A DNA stretch of 64,000 nucleotides, taken from Proteromonas lacertae. Taxonomy: Eukaryota; Sar; Bigyra; Opalinata; Proteromonadidae. The position numbers and the translations under genes are program-made. Under the pieces are notes generated by a model. That model did no database searches and had not been told where the DNA came from. It saw only the letters and a program-made list of their open reading frames with translations. The DNA lies in NCBI GenBank assembly GCA_002245135.1, contig NGBS01000004.1, forward strand, positions 124,001 through 188,000. Direction: 5' to 3'. Positions 24,363 through 35,649 of the stretch are shown in pieces; the stretch's first letter is position 1, and each line of letters begins with the position of its first letter.

Positions 24363-25920
24363 CTATTTATGATTTCTTTTTGATTCACCACTTTTCACTT
24401 TCTTTAAATACTGTTGTAATACTCTCAACCTTTCTTCAACATTACTTTCATCATCACTATCATCAATATAATTCTGTTTCATCTTTTGCACATGAACTTC
24501 ACCATCACTTAAATCTATATCACTCTTCATTCTATCATCATTATTATTACTTTTCTTTCTATTCCTTCTACTTACAGTTTCATCAATTATTCTATCATTA
24601 TTATTATCATCATCTGAGGAAGATAAATAACCTGTTGTTGGTTTATTCTTCATATAAATCACTTTCTTAGGTGATAAATGTTTAGATATTGATGGACTTC
24701 TGGATACTGATCTTTTAGAAGCTTTTGATGAAGAAACTGAAGTTGTTTTCTTTCGATTATTGGAGGGAGATGGTGATAAATGACGATTTTTATTGTTCAC
24801 CACTTTTTTATCTATATATTTAATATAATAATAATAATTATTCTTATTATACGTGTAGGTGTGTTAGATCTTGATGATATTGGAGTAACACTTCGACTGC
24901 TATTACTTTTATTTCTTATTCTATTAGTTGGAGTAGGACTTCTGGAAGTTACTCTTTTCTTCATTGTTGTTGATGATGATGATGTAGTTGATTTATTATG
25001 ATATTTATTATTTGGAGTTATAGATCTTGTTTTAGATACACTATTATTGGATGATTGACTTGTAATTGATGTTCTTCTTTTTTGTTCATTATTCATTGAT
25101 TTTGAGGGAGTTTTCTTCCTTATTATTGTTTTTGATTTAGTTTTATCGGGTAATTTTATTGATTTTAAATATTCTATTTCTTTTTTCAATTCTTCATTCT
25201 CTCTTAAAGCTGTAATGAGTTTTTCAGAATTTATTTTCTTTTCTTCTTTGATTTTAGCTATTAATTCTCTCATTTTACTTCTTTCTGATTGTATTTCACT
25301 CTCTAATCGTCTTATTTGCATTTGATATTGATGGATTTCATGAAATGGATAGTCATTTGGTCCAATTTCTGCTTTATATTCACTTAATTCTGCTCTAAGT
25401 CTATTAATTGTCCTTTGCAGCATTTCTATTGTAGGATTAATAACGAAGTATAATGGAAGTGGATAATGAACCATATCGAATTCTACACTATATGTCACTA
25501 TTAAATATCGTTTATTATCTGATTGAGATGTTGTTATTGAGTTATATAAATTTCTATGCCTATTTCTGAGCGTTTCTAGATCTGATGGCGTTAAAAGATC
25601 AACAAACACAGATCCACTCTTGCTAGTTAACGCTGATAATAACATTTTTACAAATGTTGAGAATCTTTTATAATTTCCTGTTTTACGAGTGATGTTTTCC
25701 AAAGCTATTCAAAAATAAATGTAAAATAAGATACCATCACCTGTAAATACTCCTCCCCATCTTTTTTCTCCATCGCTAGTTTCACAGTCAATACACAACT
25801 TGTTATCTTCATCAACTGAAACTTCAATACAATATGATATTCTAAGAATATAAATACTTAATAATACCCATGAAATATCATTTGAAATGATTTTTCGAAT
25901 GGTTCAATAACTGCAGTCAT
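24363..25920 (-). CDS. CCDC61: CCDC61/VFL3 basal-body protein (XRCC4 superfamily)
   Basis: Four exons give 486 residues (introns 25842-25867, 25705-25734, 24812-24852). The N-terminal head matches CCDC61: HGISYCIEVSVDED, ENITRKTGNYKRFSTF, then a LLSALTSKSGSVFVDLLTPS block and KRYLIVTYSVEFDMVHYPLP. A coiled coil follows at about residues 145-225 (INRLRAELSEYKAEI and onward), then a long Ser/Arg/Thr-rich basic tail with many SP/TP sites. CCDC61/VFL3 dimerises through an XRCC4-like head, binds microtubules, and positions basal bodies and their rootlets. The head gives a secure identity even though the tail is unique. The gene shares a 67-bp spacer with the DEX1-like gene. Confidence 0.9.
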
Positions 25921-25987
25921 GTGAAAATTTGATTTTAAAATCAAATTTAAAAATATAGCTTGAGTGTAGCTTGATATTCTTCAGAAA
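25921..25987. promoter_or_regulatory. 67-bp divergent spacer between CCDC61 and DEX1-like genes
   Basis: This is the shortest head-to-head spacer in the window. The two starts are 67 bp apart, so any 5' UTRs and core promoters must overlap. It contains a direct repeat, TTGAGTGTAGCTTGA, with two TTGA elements flanking GTAGC. I know of no established motif here, and the regulatory role is inferred from position. Confidence 0.35.
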
Positions 25988-28642
25988 ATGATTGAATTGC
26001 TCTTTATTCTGTCAATATATTTGCTTAGTTATGCAAGTTCAAAGCCAATGAATCAGCTTGGTACTGATATGAAGAAATTTCAAAACTCAAAGTATGTTAA
26101 TTATATAGTTAGTGATAATAATAGATATTTTCAGCAAAATAATTTTGATATGCTATTTAGTGATGATTCTGCAAAAGAAAATATGACAAGTGCTGAAATT
26201 TGCCCAGTACAACTTGATTTGCTTTGGGTAACTGATGTTGGTGCTTCAATTCATTCTACACCAGTTATTTATCCTCTATTCAGAGATGGTGTTAAGACTG
26301 TATATTAATAGTAAGGTTTATAACTTAGATTATTGCTCCAGCAGCAGCTAGATATATTGAAGTAATAGACAGAGAAGGACGTAAACCTAGTGGATGGCCG
26401 CTTGCATTTGATGAAGGAAAGTTCGAAAGTTCACCACTTATATACGATATTGATCAAGATGGAATAGATGACTTATTAATAGCTGATTATTATGGTATAA
26501 TAAGATGCATCAAACTTGATAATCATGGTCATTACTCTAAGGATGTACAAATACGATTACCTCGTCTAAAAATAAAAAAAGATTGGTTTGAAGGAGTAGA
26601 TAGTGATAAAGTAGATATATCAATGAGTTTAAGTGATTTTCATCATTATAATCAAACAGGACCTAATAAACAAGGAGATGGAAGTAGAATAGTAATGAAT
26701 CCAAAAGAATTCTTTGATATTGGCGAAGTTTCAGCTAAGAAAGCTGATAGTTTAGGATTATTACATTCATCCTTCAATTCTTCAAAGAATATGAATGCAA
26801 AGAGGAAATTAAATGAAGCAGCAGCAGCAGCAGCAGAAGAAGAAGAAGATGCAGTTGTTGAGAAAGAAGAAGATTGGAAAGAGAAATTAAAACATGAGTT
26901 CAATATTGATATTGATGATATAGCTGATGGTGATCATGATTGGGATTTATTTGAATATGATAATAACTTTTATAATGATAAATCTGTACAACATAAAGAT
27001 ACAATACAAGGAGAGTATATATATATATTATTTCTTATACTTATTCTTTATTTATCATTTTTATAATGGTTTTTTAGTGATATTTTAATTGATGCTCACA
27101 TCTTAGCAACTCCAACATTAGTTGATGTTGATAATGATGGATATATGGAATTAATTATTCCAGTATCCTATTTCTTCTATGTTGATTATTACGATGAATA
27201 TTTAGAGAATATTGATATTAATAAATATGTAGCTGATGGATTAATATGTTATGATCTATACCATCAACAATATAAATGGGAAATACATTTAGATTTATCT
27301 ACAAGTTTGAGTGAATTAAAAGCATATGTTACTACCACACCAACTGTAGTAGATTTAGATAAAGATGGAGTATTAGATATTGCACTAGGAACACAACTAG
27401 GATTAATGTATATATATATATATAATGTTATTATTATTAATGATAATAGATATGTATTTGATATAAATGGTAATCCAAAGAGTGGATTCCCTATTCAAGT
27501 TGGTCCTATAGAAAATCAGATACTCTGTGAGAATGTAATAGGTGATGATAAATTAGAGATTATAGTCGGAGATAAGTTAGGGAATGTGGTGATATTCTCT
27601 TCAGAAGGAAAAGAATTATTACATAAAAAGACATTTGGACCGATTATTGCAGTATTTTCTATTATTATTATTATTATTATTATTATTATGTATAGAATAT
27701 GGTAATAGGAGATGTAGATAATGATGGTAATAATGAATTAATAATAACCACTGAGAATGGATATGTGGATGTTATTGAGATGTTTTCTGGAGGATCTATA
27801 TACGGATTTCCATTAAGAACTGGAGGTAGAATTACAGCTACACCAACCTTAATAGCATTAAATGTATTATATTATATATGTTATTTATAGAAAACTGATA
27901 TTATGAGTATATTAGTACCAGTTGCTGATGGTCATATTTATATAATAAATGGTAAAAAGTATAGATGATTATTATTATTATATAGTGGTTGTGTTAATAA
28001 ATTAGATATTGGTGAATTATGTGATAGTTCTATTCTAGTAGACGATATGAATGGAGATGGATATTTAGATTTAATCATTTCAACTTTGAATGGTAATGTT
28101 TATACATTTTCTACTCAAAGTGTATATAAACCATTGAAAACTAGTGTTGGACTTAGCCAGAACAGTAATATATTTAGATACTCAGACAATTTAGATCAAA
28201 TTGGAGTTTATTTCAGACATTCACAGTATATTTTTTGTAATTAATATAAATAAATAGTAAAGAAGAAGTCAAAGTGCTCGGTAGGTTTATAGACTTGTAT
28301 TTTGATATTATAGACAAAAGAAAAAAGGTTAATTTTCCACATTATAATATTTCTATTTCAATCGGTACAAGTGTTATCAAATTTAAGCGTACCTACAATA
28401 AGCCTGGTAGATATCATGCTACAATAGAGTATAATAAGCCTGAACAACTCAATGTCAATATTAAGATGGTTAATGAATATAATCAAATATACACAGATGT
28501 GATAAGTGTAGTGTACAACTTGAACTTCTTTGTTACATTGAAGTATCTTTTCATTCTGCCATTACTATTGATGTTATTGTTATTTGTTCTTACTAATCCT
28601 CTTTCGGATGGTCTTCCTACTCACAGTGAGCATTATAATTAG
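25988..28642 (+). CDS. DEX1: DEX1-like FG-GAP/integrin-alpha-repeat membrane protein
   Basis: Eight exons give 796 residues (introns 26300-26328, 27015-27077, 27408-27449, 27652-27695, 27864-27890, 27959-27985, 28226-28257). A signal peptide (MIELLFILSIYLLSYASS) leads into beta-propeller repeats with Ca-binding DxDxDG loops: YDIDQDGIDDLL, VDVDNDGYMEL, VDLDKDGVLDI, GDVDNDGNNEL, DDMNGDGYLDL. The opening DLLWVTDVGASIHSTPVIYP and SGWPLAFDEGKFESSP strongly resemble plant DEFECTIVE IN EXINE FORMATION 1. A low-complexity acidic insert sits between the first repeats (about residues 250-330). A single membrane helix near the C-terminus (YLFILPLLLMLLLFVL) makes it type I with a short tail. Its role outside plants is unknown; a surface or secretory-pathway function is likely. 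Confidence 0.85.
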
Positions 28643-28824
28643 TTCATATTATTATTATGACTTATATTTTTTCTAAATGTGTTTTGCTACCTAGTCATAC
28701 TACTTATTAACTTATCTTTTATTGCTCTAAGAAATATTGTTACCTTATTTTCTTCAGTATGTTATGTTTCTTTTATAGCATCTAATAAATAAGCGATTAC
28801 TATACGTTTTTTTAAAACCATCCT

Positions 28825-30149
28825 ATGAGTTTAAAGAATCTTCTAGACAAGAAAGATGTATAAGCAATTCTGTTCTTATTATCTCAATAGCCATTTGAAC
28901 TAAATGAAACGTCTATTGATCTAGCATGTTTTTGTTATCGTATTTAATTTGTATTAATACAATAGTATCAAATAAAAATGTCAAAAAAATACTTGACTAT
29001 TACGAATACTGCAGTTCATCGTATATTACACACTAATTGTAACATATAGTAATGGATTGAACGAAGATAAGCTGTTGCACTATTTACATCTAGATAAAAT
29101 GGAACTTATATCAGAGATCGTAACAGTTTTACGTATAGACAACGATTGTAATTTGTAGATATTTATAATAAACCAGAAGATGAATCAATTACTTCCTCCA
29201 AGATAGTATTATCGAAAGATGACTATTTTCAATTTATTGTAATTTTTGGCATATTACCACTTAATTTAACCATAATCTGTATAATATTGATATATAATTA
29301 TTATAGTTGTACTATCTATTGTTGGTGCACAAAGCTTTACACATATAAGTGAACCTACATTTGCGAAGATACTATCTTTAATAAATTGTGAAGCTGATAA
29401 AGGAGGAAGTGCACTTCAGACGATAAGTTTGAAATACAAAATGTTAGCTAAGTATTGTATTCCATTTTTATCATATACATAGACAAGATATTTATTATTT
29501 GGAATTTAATGATTTTTATAACATTATATTTGAGAATAAATGGTTTTCCGAACTTTACAAAATAACAAATAGTATAAGAATAATAGCATTATCACAACAG
29601 ATCTATGAATCTATTCACTATAGAATGACTAATATAACGAATATATTACAATATAAAATGGAACACAATGGAAAATCACCTCCTTTATCTTGTAATGATC
29701 ATTTACTAATACTGTTAGGAGTAATGGATAATCCATATAAATATAATTATTGTGATAGTAGTGTAGATAAAAATAGAATAACAGAAATAGCAAAACAAAT
29801 GAAGAGGAAATTAATGACACAACAGAGAAGTTTTATTCAAGTAGTTTGGACTCCTCATTTAATGAAATTAAAGAAACAAGGAAGTAGTCATACTATGGTA
29901 TCAATGCCTGGTATTAATAAATCACTACGAGTTTCTAATCTATCTGTTTCTGAAGATGATTGTTATTCATCTAAAAATATTAATAGTTATGGTCCTTTTG
30001 CTTGTAAAAATAAGGTTTGTCCTATTATTGATCCAAATAGAAATAGTTGTAGTAGATTCCCTAATAAAAGGTCTTGTCCTGTTGAATCTTCTAGAAGGAT
30101 CAATTGTATTTCAGAAGAATCTCCTCCTTTACCTAATCAAAGTACGTAA
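28825..30149 (+). CDS. Unrecognised protein, seven exons
   Basis: I reconstructed this gene from small exons; six introns of 26-33 nt (28858-28890, 28940-28965, 29021-29049, 29133-29158, 29279-29306, 29452-29482) join in phase to give 383 residues, which argues that the model is correct. The N-terminal 220 residues look helical with alternating hydrophobic blocks (NETSIDLACFCYLSNKN, DKMELISEIVTVLHIY, DDYFQFIVIFGILPLNLT, LINCEADKGGSALQTISLK). The spacing is loosely like EF-hand-type helix pairs, but there is no clear Ca loop. The C-terminus is basic, then Cys/Pro/Ser-rich (FACKNKVCPIIDPN, RSCPVESSRRINC), possibly metal binding or disordered. There is no signal peptide and no recognised family. 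Confidence 0.65.
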
Positions 30150-30370
30150 TAATAATAAATGATACTTATATCTCATTTATATATATTATTTATATGAAAA
30201 TGCATAGATGTATATTTTAATTATTAGTGTCATTTATTATATTAAAGAGTTGTAATGTTTTTGTATGTTAATAAATTATTAGTATAATATTATGTATTTT
30301 TATTTAAATTATTGTTTTTAATTATTAATATGTTGGTAAAAATATTTGGAAATGAAATTCTATGTTTAAT

Positions 30371-33300
30371 TTATACAAAGTATTTATTAAATGCTTCTTC
30401 AAAAGCATTTGTTTCTTCTTTTGTATTGAAGATTATTGTGAATCTACTACCTTTTTTCGGTATTACTTCAACTGTAAAACTTAATCTCTTCATTTTTGAT
30501 TCAACTAATGATATATTCACATATTTTTCACCACAGAAACCAGGTTGAAAGTAAGCTATTGATGTATCAGTACAGAATAATATTCTAGCTTTTGAAGAAT
30601 TATTTTTATCCATTATCCTTGCAGTAAATCCATCAGTGTTAAAAACATTAAACAATGGAATTGAATTCTATTAAAGATATACATATAGATATACAATTAC
30701 AGATTGTGGTAATCTTGCTTCTACAGATACTGCTGAATTTTGCTTTGATTCTTTTTGTTTCTCTTCTTCCAGTTGCTTTTTAAGAAGTGTTTCTTTTTCT
30801 AAATCATTTTTAAGTATTTCATATTTCTCATGTAATTCACATAATTCTTTTTCCATTTCTTTAATTTTCTTGTTCTTCTCTGCCAAGTCAATTTCATATT
30901 TTTTACTATTACTATCATTTTCAGCTATGGGTGGTGGTGGTGGAGTTGCAACATTGCCTATTTTGTTATACTTATTTTCTTTATTATTTAGCTTTTCATT
31001 CAATTCATCAATTTTGGATTGAGCATCTATCAATTCTGCTTTTAATTTTATTACAGCTGTGTCAGTATTCGTTATTTTCCTGCTAAACAATTTTTCATCT
31101 TGACCCATTAACTTTAACTTTTTATTCATTTCCATATTCTCACCTAAACAACAATACAATTGTTTTCTTAATAATTCTATCTCCTCATTTTCTTCTTTTG
31201 TATTACCATTTGTTTTAATTGCTACTTTTTCTAACTTACTATTACTAAAATACAGAAATGATTGACGATATAATATATCAGCATCTAATCTTAATAATCT
31301 ACTATTAATTACAGGGTATTGTTCTTTAATCATTTCACCATTTACTGGTTTATTAGTATAAATATCAATTGATATTGGTCCTTCAAATGGATCAAATGTT
31401 GATGGAACAAAGAAATATTTACCTTTTGGAATAATAGCTACTTCAGAGATTAATGGTAGTTCTGTCCAAAAATAACATCCATTTATTTTAAAAATTGATT
31501 TTGGATATTGCTTCAGTTGTTCTTTTGGTGATTTTCTCTTCTTTTCATTTTTATATAAATCAACATTTACACATACTTTTTCTGTTGGATTAAAAACCAT
31601 TACTAATTCAGTATTATCTTCTTCAAATGTAATTGGTATTCTATAAAAGATAATTAATTAATGTTTAATACATTGGATTATCATCATAATGATGATGATT
31701 GTTACATCCTGCTGCTGTTCCATCACTTTTTGACCATTTTCCATCATAATGATAATGCAAATAACCTTCTCCTAATTCTGGACATCTTTTCACAGTTAAT
31801 TTATCTGGAGATTGAATAGTGAAAGTGAAAGGACCATGTGTTGTTTGTTTATATACTAAACATTCTGCTATATAATTACCAGGAGTTAAATTACTTTGAA
31901 TAATTTTGGATGAAAATGAAAAACAACTTGGTGATTCAATTACTGAACATTTATTATCCTGATAATCAAAATATCTTCCATCACTTCTATATAATAGCAG
32001 CATTACTTGATCATCACAAGTTGTGTTTAAATACAAATAAAGTGGAGTTGTTTTTGTAACAGTAATTAGATATTGTGGAGAAACAGTATGATGATTATAT
32101 CCTTTATTATTTGCTTCTGTCCATTCATCATGAATATCAAGATTAAACCAATCTGTGATTTGAGTAATGGTGAATAATGAAGATCCGCGAAATACTATAC
32201 TCATTGAAGAAGTACTATAATTTCTATTATCACAATAAAAACAAAAATAATACTCTGCAAATGATGGAACTAAAGTGTATTTACTTTTTTTTAATGTCAC
32301 TGATGATGTAGTATTGCTTTTACCTAATATTCTTCCAGATATCATTCTCTCTCCAATACTGAATAAATGATCTCCATTACTCTCATATAATTGAAATTCA
32401 GATATACCATCTACAGTTTCGCAACTACAAACTAAATCACATGATTCTTCTAAAATATCAATACACCATTGATCATTTGATGGTTTATCATGACTATTTT
32501 ATTCATAATCAAAACAATTTATACTATTCAATATTTCCAAATGTATTTCTTATTCTTTTTCCATCTTTTAATAAAATTAGAGATTGTCTTGTTAAATCTA
32601 CCTTATCATATGATATTGGTTTTGTTGACCACATTGAAAATGAATAAGATTTCATTACTTTCTTATGAATAGTAAAATAAAGATTAAGGATTATAATAGA
32701 AATAAATAATCCAAAAAGATATCAATGTAAAACAAGTGAATATTGTCCTGGTTGTAGATTAGCACAATATGAATAGATGGAATGAACACTGGCAATATTT
32801 TCACATTGAGTTTCAGATAAAACACTATTTCCTTTTGAATCAAATACATAGATGAAATATGAAAATGAATCATTTGATTTTAGAAGCAATCTGGTTGTTT
32901 CTTTCACTGTTAATTTGTATTGAGGTAATTGAGTATAAAATCCTTGAATCAAATATTCTCCTCCATCTTTTACTACTCCTTTGATATTATATTCAATGAA
33001 TTTCTCCTCACATTTTGTTGATGATATTTCAAGTGATATTGGAGATTCTAATCTTACATCGATTTTACATGGTTTGTTATTGTTTATTAAATATGGAACA
33101 AATCTATATTCTCCTTTTTCTACATCAATTTCACAAACATTTTCATTGAATTGAGCAGCCATTTGAGAAACTGTTTTACTATCACTATCACAATATATTC
33201 TATTTTCTCCTTTAAATAATGAACCACCAACTCTTTCATTTTCACATTTCAAATAAATGAACAACTTTGTATTTTGTGGAATTACTATTTTCAATTGAGG

Positions 33301-35551
33301 TAACATATAGAATAATTGTTCCATTGGATTATAATCTGTAATCCAATCGAAACTTACTTTAGAATTATATGTAAATCTTTCCATCGCTAAAGGTCCATGA
33401 GATATCTTCATATTCTTTGAGAATATCTATAATATAATATATAAAACAATAAAATATACTCTAATTGTCATTGGAACTGGATATATATTATTATCTTTTA
33501 AATACGACACAATTACAAACTTTGATGGTTTATCAATGATTTGCCTATTTCCCCATACTTTCATCATATAATAAGTTCGATTCTATTACACCATTAGTAA
33601 TAATATGTTAATATACCATTGATGAAGGTTCATCCATTAGTCTTTTACAATTTTCACCTGTAACATCTAAGAAGTATATTCTATTAAGGAGAAAATTTAA
33701 AAATCATTTATAGAAAGATATATCATTAAAAACATAGATATTTGAATCACTTTCATCTTTACTATGCCTTTCAAACTCAAAGTATACTTCTCCTACTCCT
33801 TTTGTTGGAGTTACTTCAAATGTATATTGATGTCTGAAATATACTTGTCTTGGAACTAGTCCTGGTAATAAAATGTGATGACTTCCATTAAATGGGTATA
33901 TTTCTTCATGATATGCTATATTTCTATTGAAATTATAATATTTAGAAAAATACATTCCATTACATTCAGGTAATACATCTTTCAACAAAAACCAAGAAGC
34001 ATTTACACTACAAAAACAATCTGCTGATTCTCGATTATATCCAATATACTATAACAATAATTCAATTATATAATATCAATACTTTTTGATGTTTTTCATC
34101 CCATATATTATTATCAATATACCAAGGTCCTTTAATGCCATGAGCATTCCCAACTAGAATCCATTTCTCTTTGTTATATTCTCGATACTAATAAAAGAAT
34201 AGAATGAATATGATAACATACAGCTAAAATAGCATATGCATGATGATGAACAATTGGTAATTTTCCTTGATCACAGACTGAAAGTGTTGATATTATATGT
34301 CCATTACTATATAAAGTGTATAATTCATTCCATATTTTATCTAAATTATTCAACAATTCTTTTGAACTATATGATCTAGTAGCACAACCAGTAAAACAGG
34401 ATAATTCACAACTGAAATAAGAACCTGTATAAAACACTTTCATTATTGCTTTTTCTAATAAACTAACCCACAATTCAGTCTGCAATAATGATTGAGCTAT
34501 AATAACACCAGAACACTCTTTACTTGTCAATTGATAATCATCGACTAGTACACTTCTAAAACATCCATTGATATATATTTTAATAACATACTTACCATAA
34601 GGATTGTAAATTGGCCAACCATCTTTGTTTTGAGGATATATCATATTCTTCAAATAGGTTGTTCCATATAATGCCATATGATTAGTGATTGCCATTACTG
34701 GTGCAATATTAGAACAATCTCCCATTTCCATTTGTTTTACTGATGGTGATAAAAAGTCTCTTACTACTTCAGGAATAACATCATAAAACTCATTTGGTCT
34801 TCTCCATACACCTTTTCCTACTAAGTCTTTTATTTTGTTATAATCAAAATCATCTCTGAAATATTCTTCATCTGTATCAAATCTTGTATTATATAATTCA
34901 TACTCACTAAATGGATTAACTGCAACTTCACCAATTCTTGAAGAATCTTTCAATATTTTGGTTTGTTCATTTTCTTCATCAGGTTTGAAAATAAAGTTAT
35001 CTTCTTTTGGATAAGATTTTAACAACTGGTCAATATCATTTAAATACTTCTTTTTATCTTCTTTTTCTTTTGATGACAATTTTTCTGAAGATTTAAATAA
35101 TGCTTTGGCATTATCTAACAGTCTTCTTGCTTCCGTATTTTTACCAACAGATCTTAAAGTTTGAGCGTATTCTAAACAGAATTTACCCTTCAGATAGTTT
35201 ATTGGAGTAGCGAATGTTTTAATCGAAGACATTGGGTAACGATACTAAATTTAGACCATTTAAAATACCTGATTAAATTGTTCATTCGCTTTATCATCAA
35301 TTAACTGTATCATCTTTAATATTTCTGAAATGCGCTTAATATTTCTTTCATAGCTATAGATCAATATAAATATGAGTTTACTTTGAGATTTTAGGAGAGG
35401 AAGTCAAAACATAATAACCATATAAAGCCTGGAAGTATAAACTTCTGGCATATAACCACAACTTCTCATTTTCTTTCTCTTTACCCTAAAGAATCCTTTA
35501 ATAGATCAGAAATACTTTTTTAATAAGCTGTTCTACATCCTGTATTTTCAT
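30371..35551 (-). CDS. CAPN7: Calpain-7-like cysteine protease with coiled-coil and PH-like extension
   Basis: Thirteen exons give 1,591 residues; exon lengths sum exactly when two AT-AC introns are used. Order: two MIT-like helical regions (residues 1-150), a calpain protease core (about 215-500), several C2-like calpain domains (about 500-1,250), a charged coiled coil and a C-terminal PH-like domain (IMDKNNSSKARILFCTDTS, GFCGEKYVNISLVESKMKRL). Family matches include IYPQNKDGWPIYNPYGKY, TELWVSLLEKAIMKV and GKWSKSDGTAAGCNN. Catalytic Cys lies in MEMGDCSNIAP and His in HHHAYAILA. The Asn motif is GNAHG rather than NPW, so activity is not certain. CAPN7/PalB proteins bind ESCRT-III through MIT domains and act on endosomes. 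The coiled-coil plus PH-like end is absent from human CAPN7 as I know it. Confidence 0.85.
32672..32722 (-). other. U12-type AT-AC intron in the calpain-7-like gene
   Basis: On the minus strand this 51-nt intron starts ATATCTTTTT, contains TCCTTAATC (U12 branch consensus TCCTTAAC) 11-12 nt before its end, and ends AC. It joins phase 2 to phase 2. The product keeps a C2-like strand pair (QYSLVLHCIHKK, then SYSFSMWS) that lines up with the CAPN7 segment. A GT-AG alternative is possible but removes one of the strands. Confidence 0.75.
33674..33721 (-). other. U12-type AT-AC intron in the calpain-7-like gene
   Basis: On the minus strand this 48-nt intron starts ATATCTTTC, contains TCTCCTTAAT with its branch A about 10 nt from the end, and ends AC. 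Both flanking exons are phase 0 (VFND joined to FLDVTGENC). No GT-AG pair nearby preserves the frame; the alternatives run into stops. All three U12 signals agree. Confidence 0.8.
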
Positions 35552-35649
35552 CAAATTCTCATTTAACAGTTATATAAAACGGTAAATTTTATAATAAAAA
35601 AAACAATCTACACCAACAAATAGCATTATTTACTAAATAAAACAAATAA

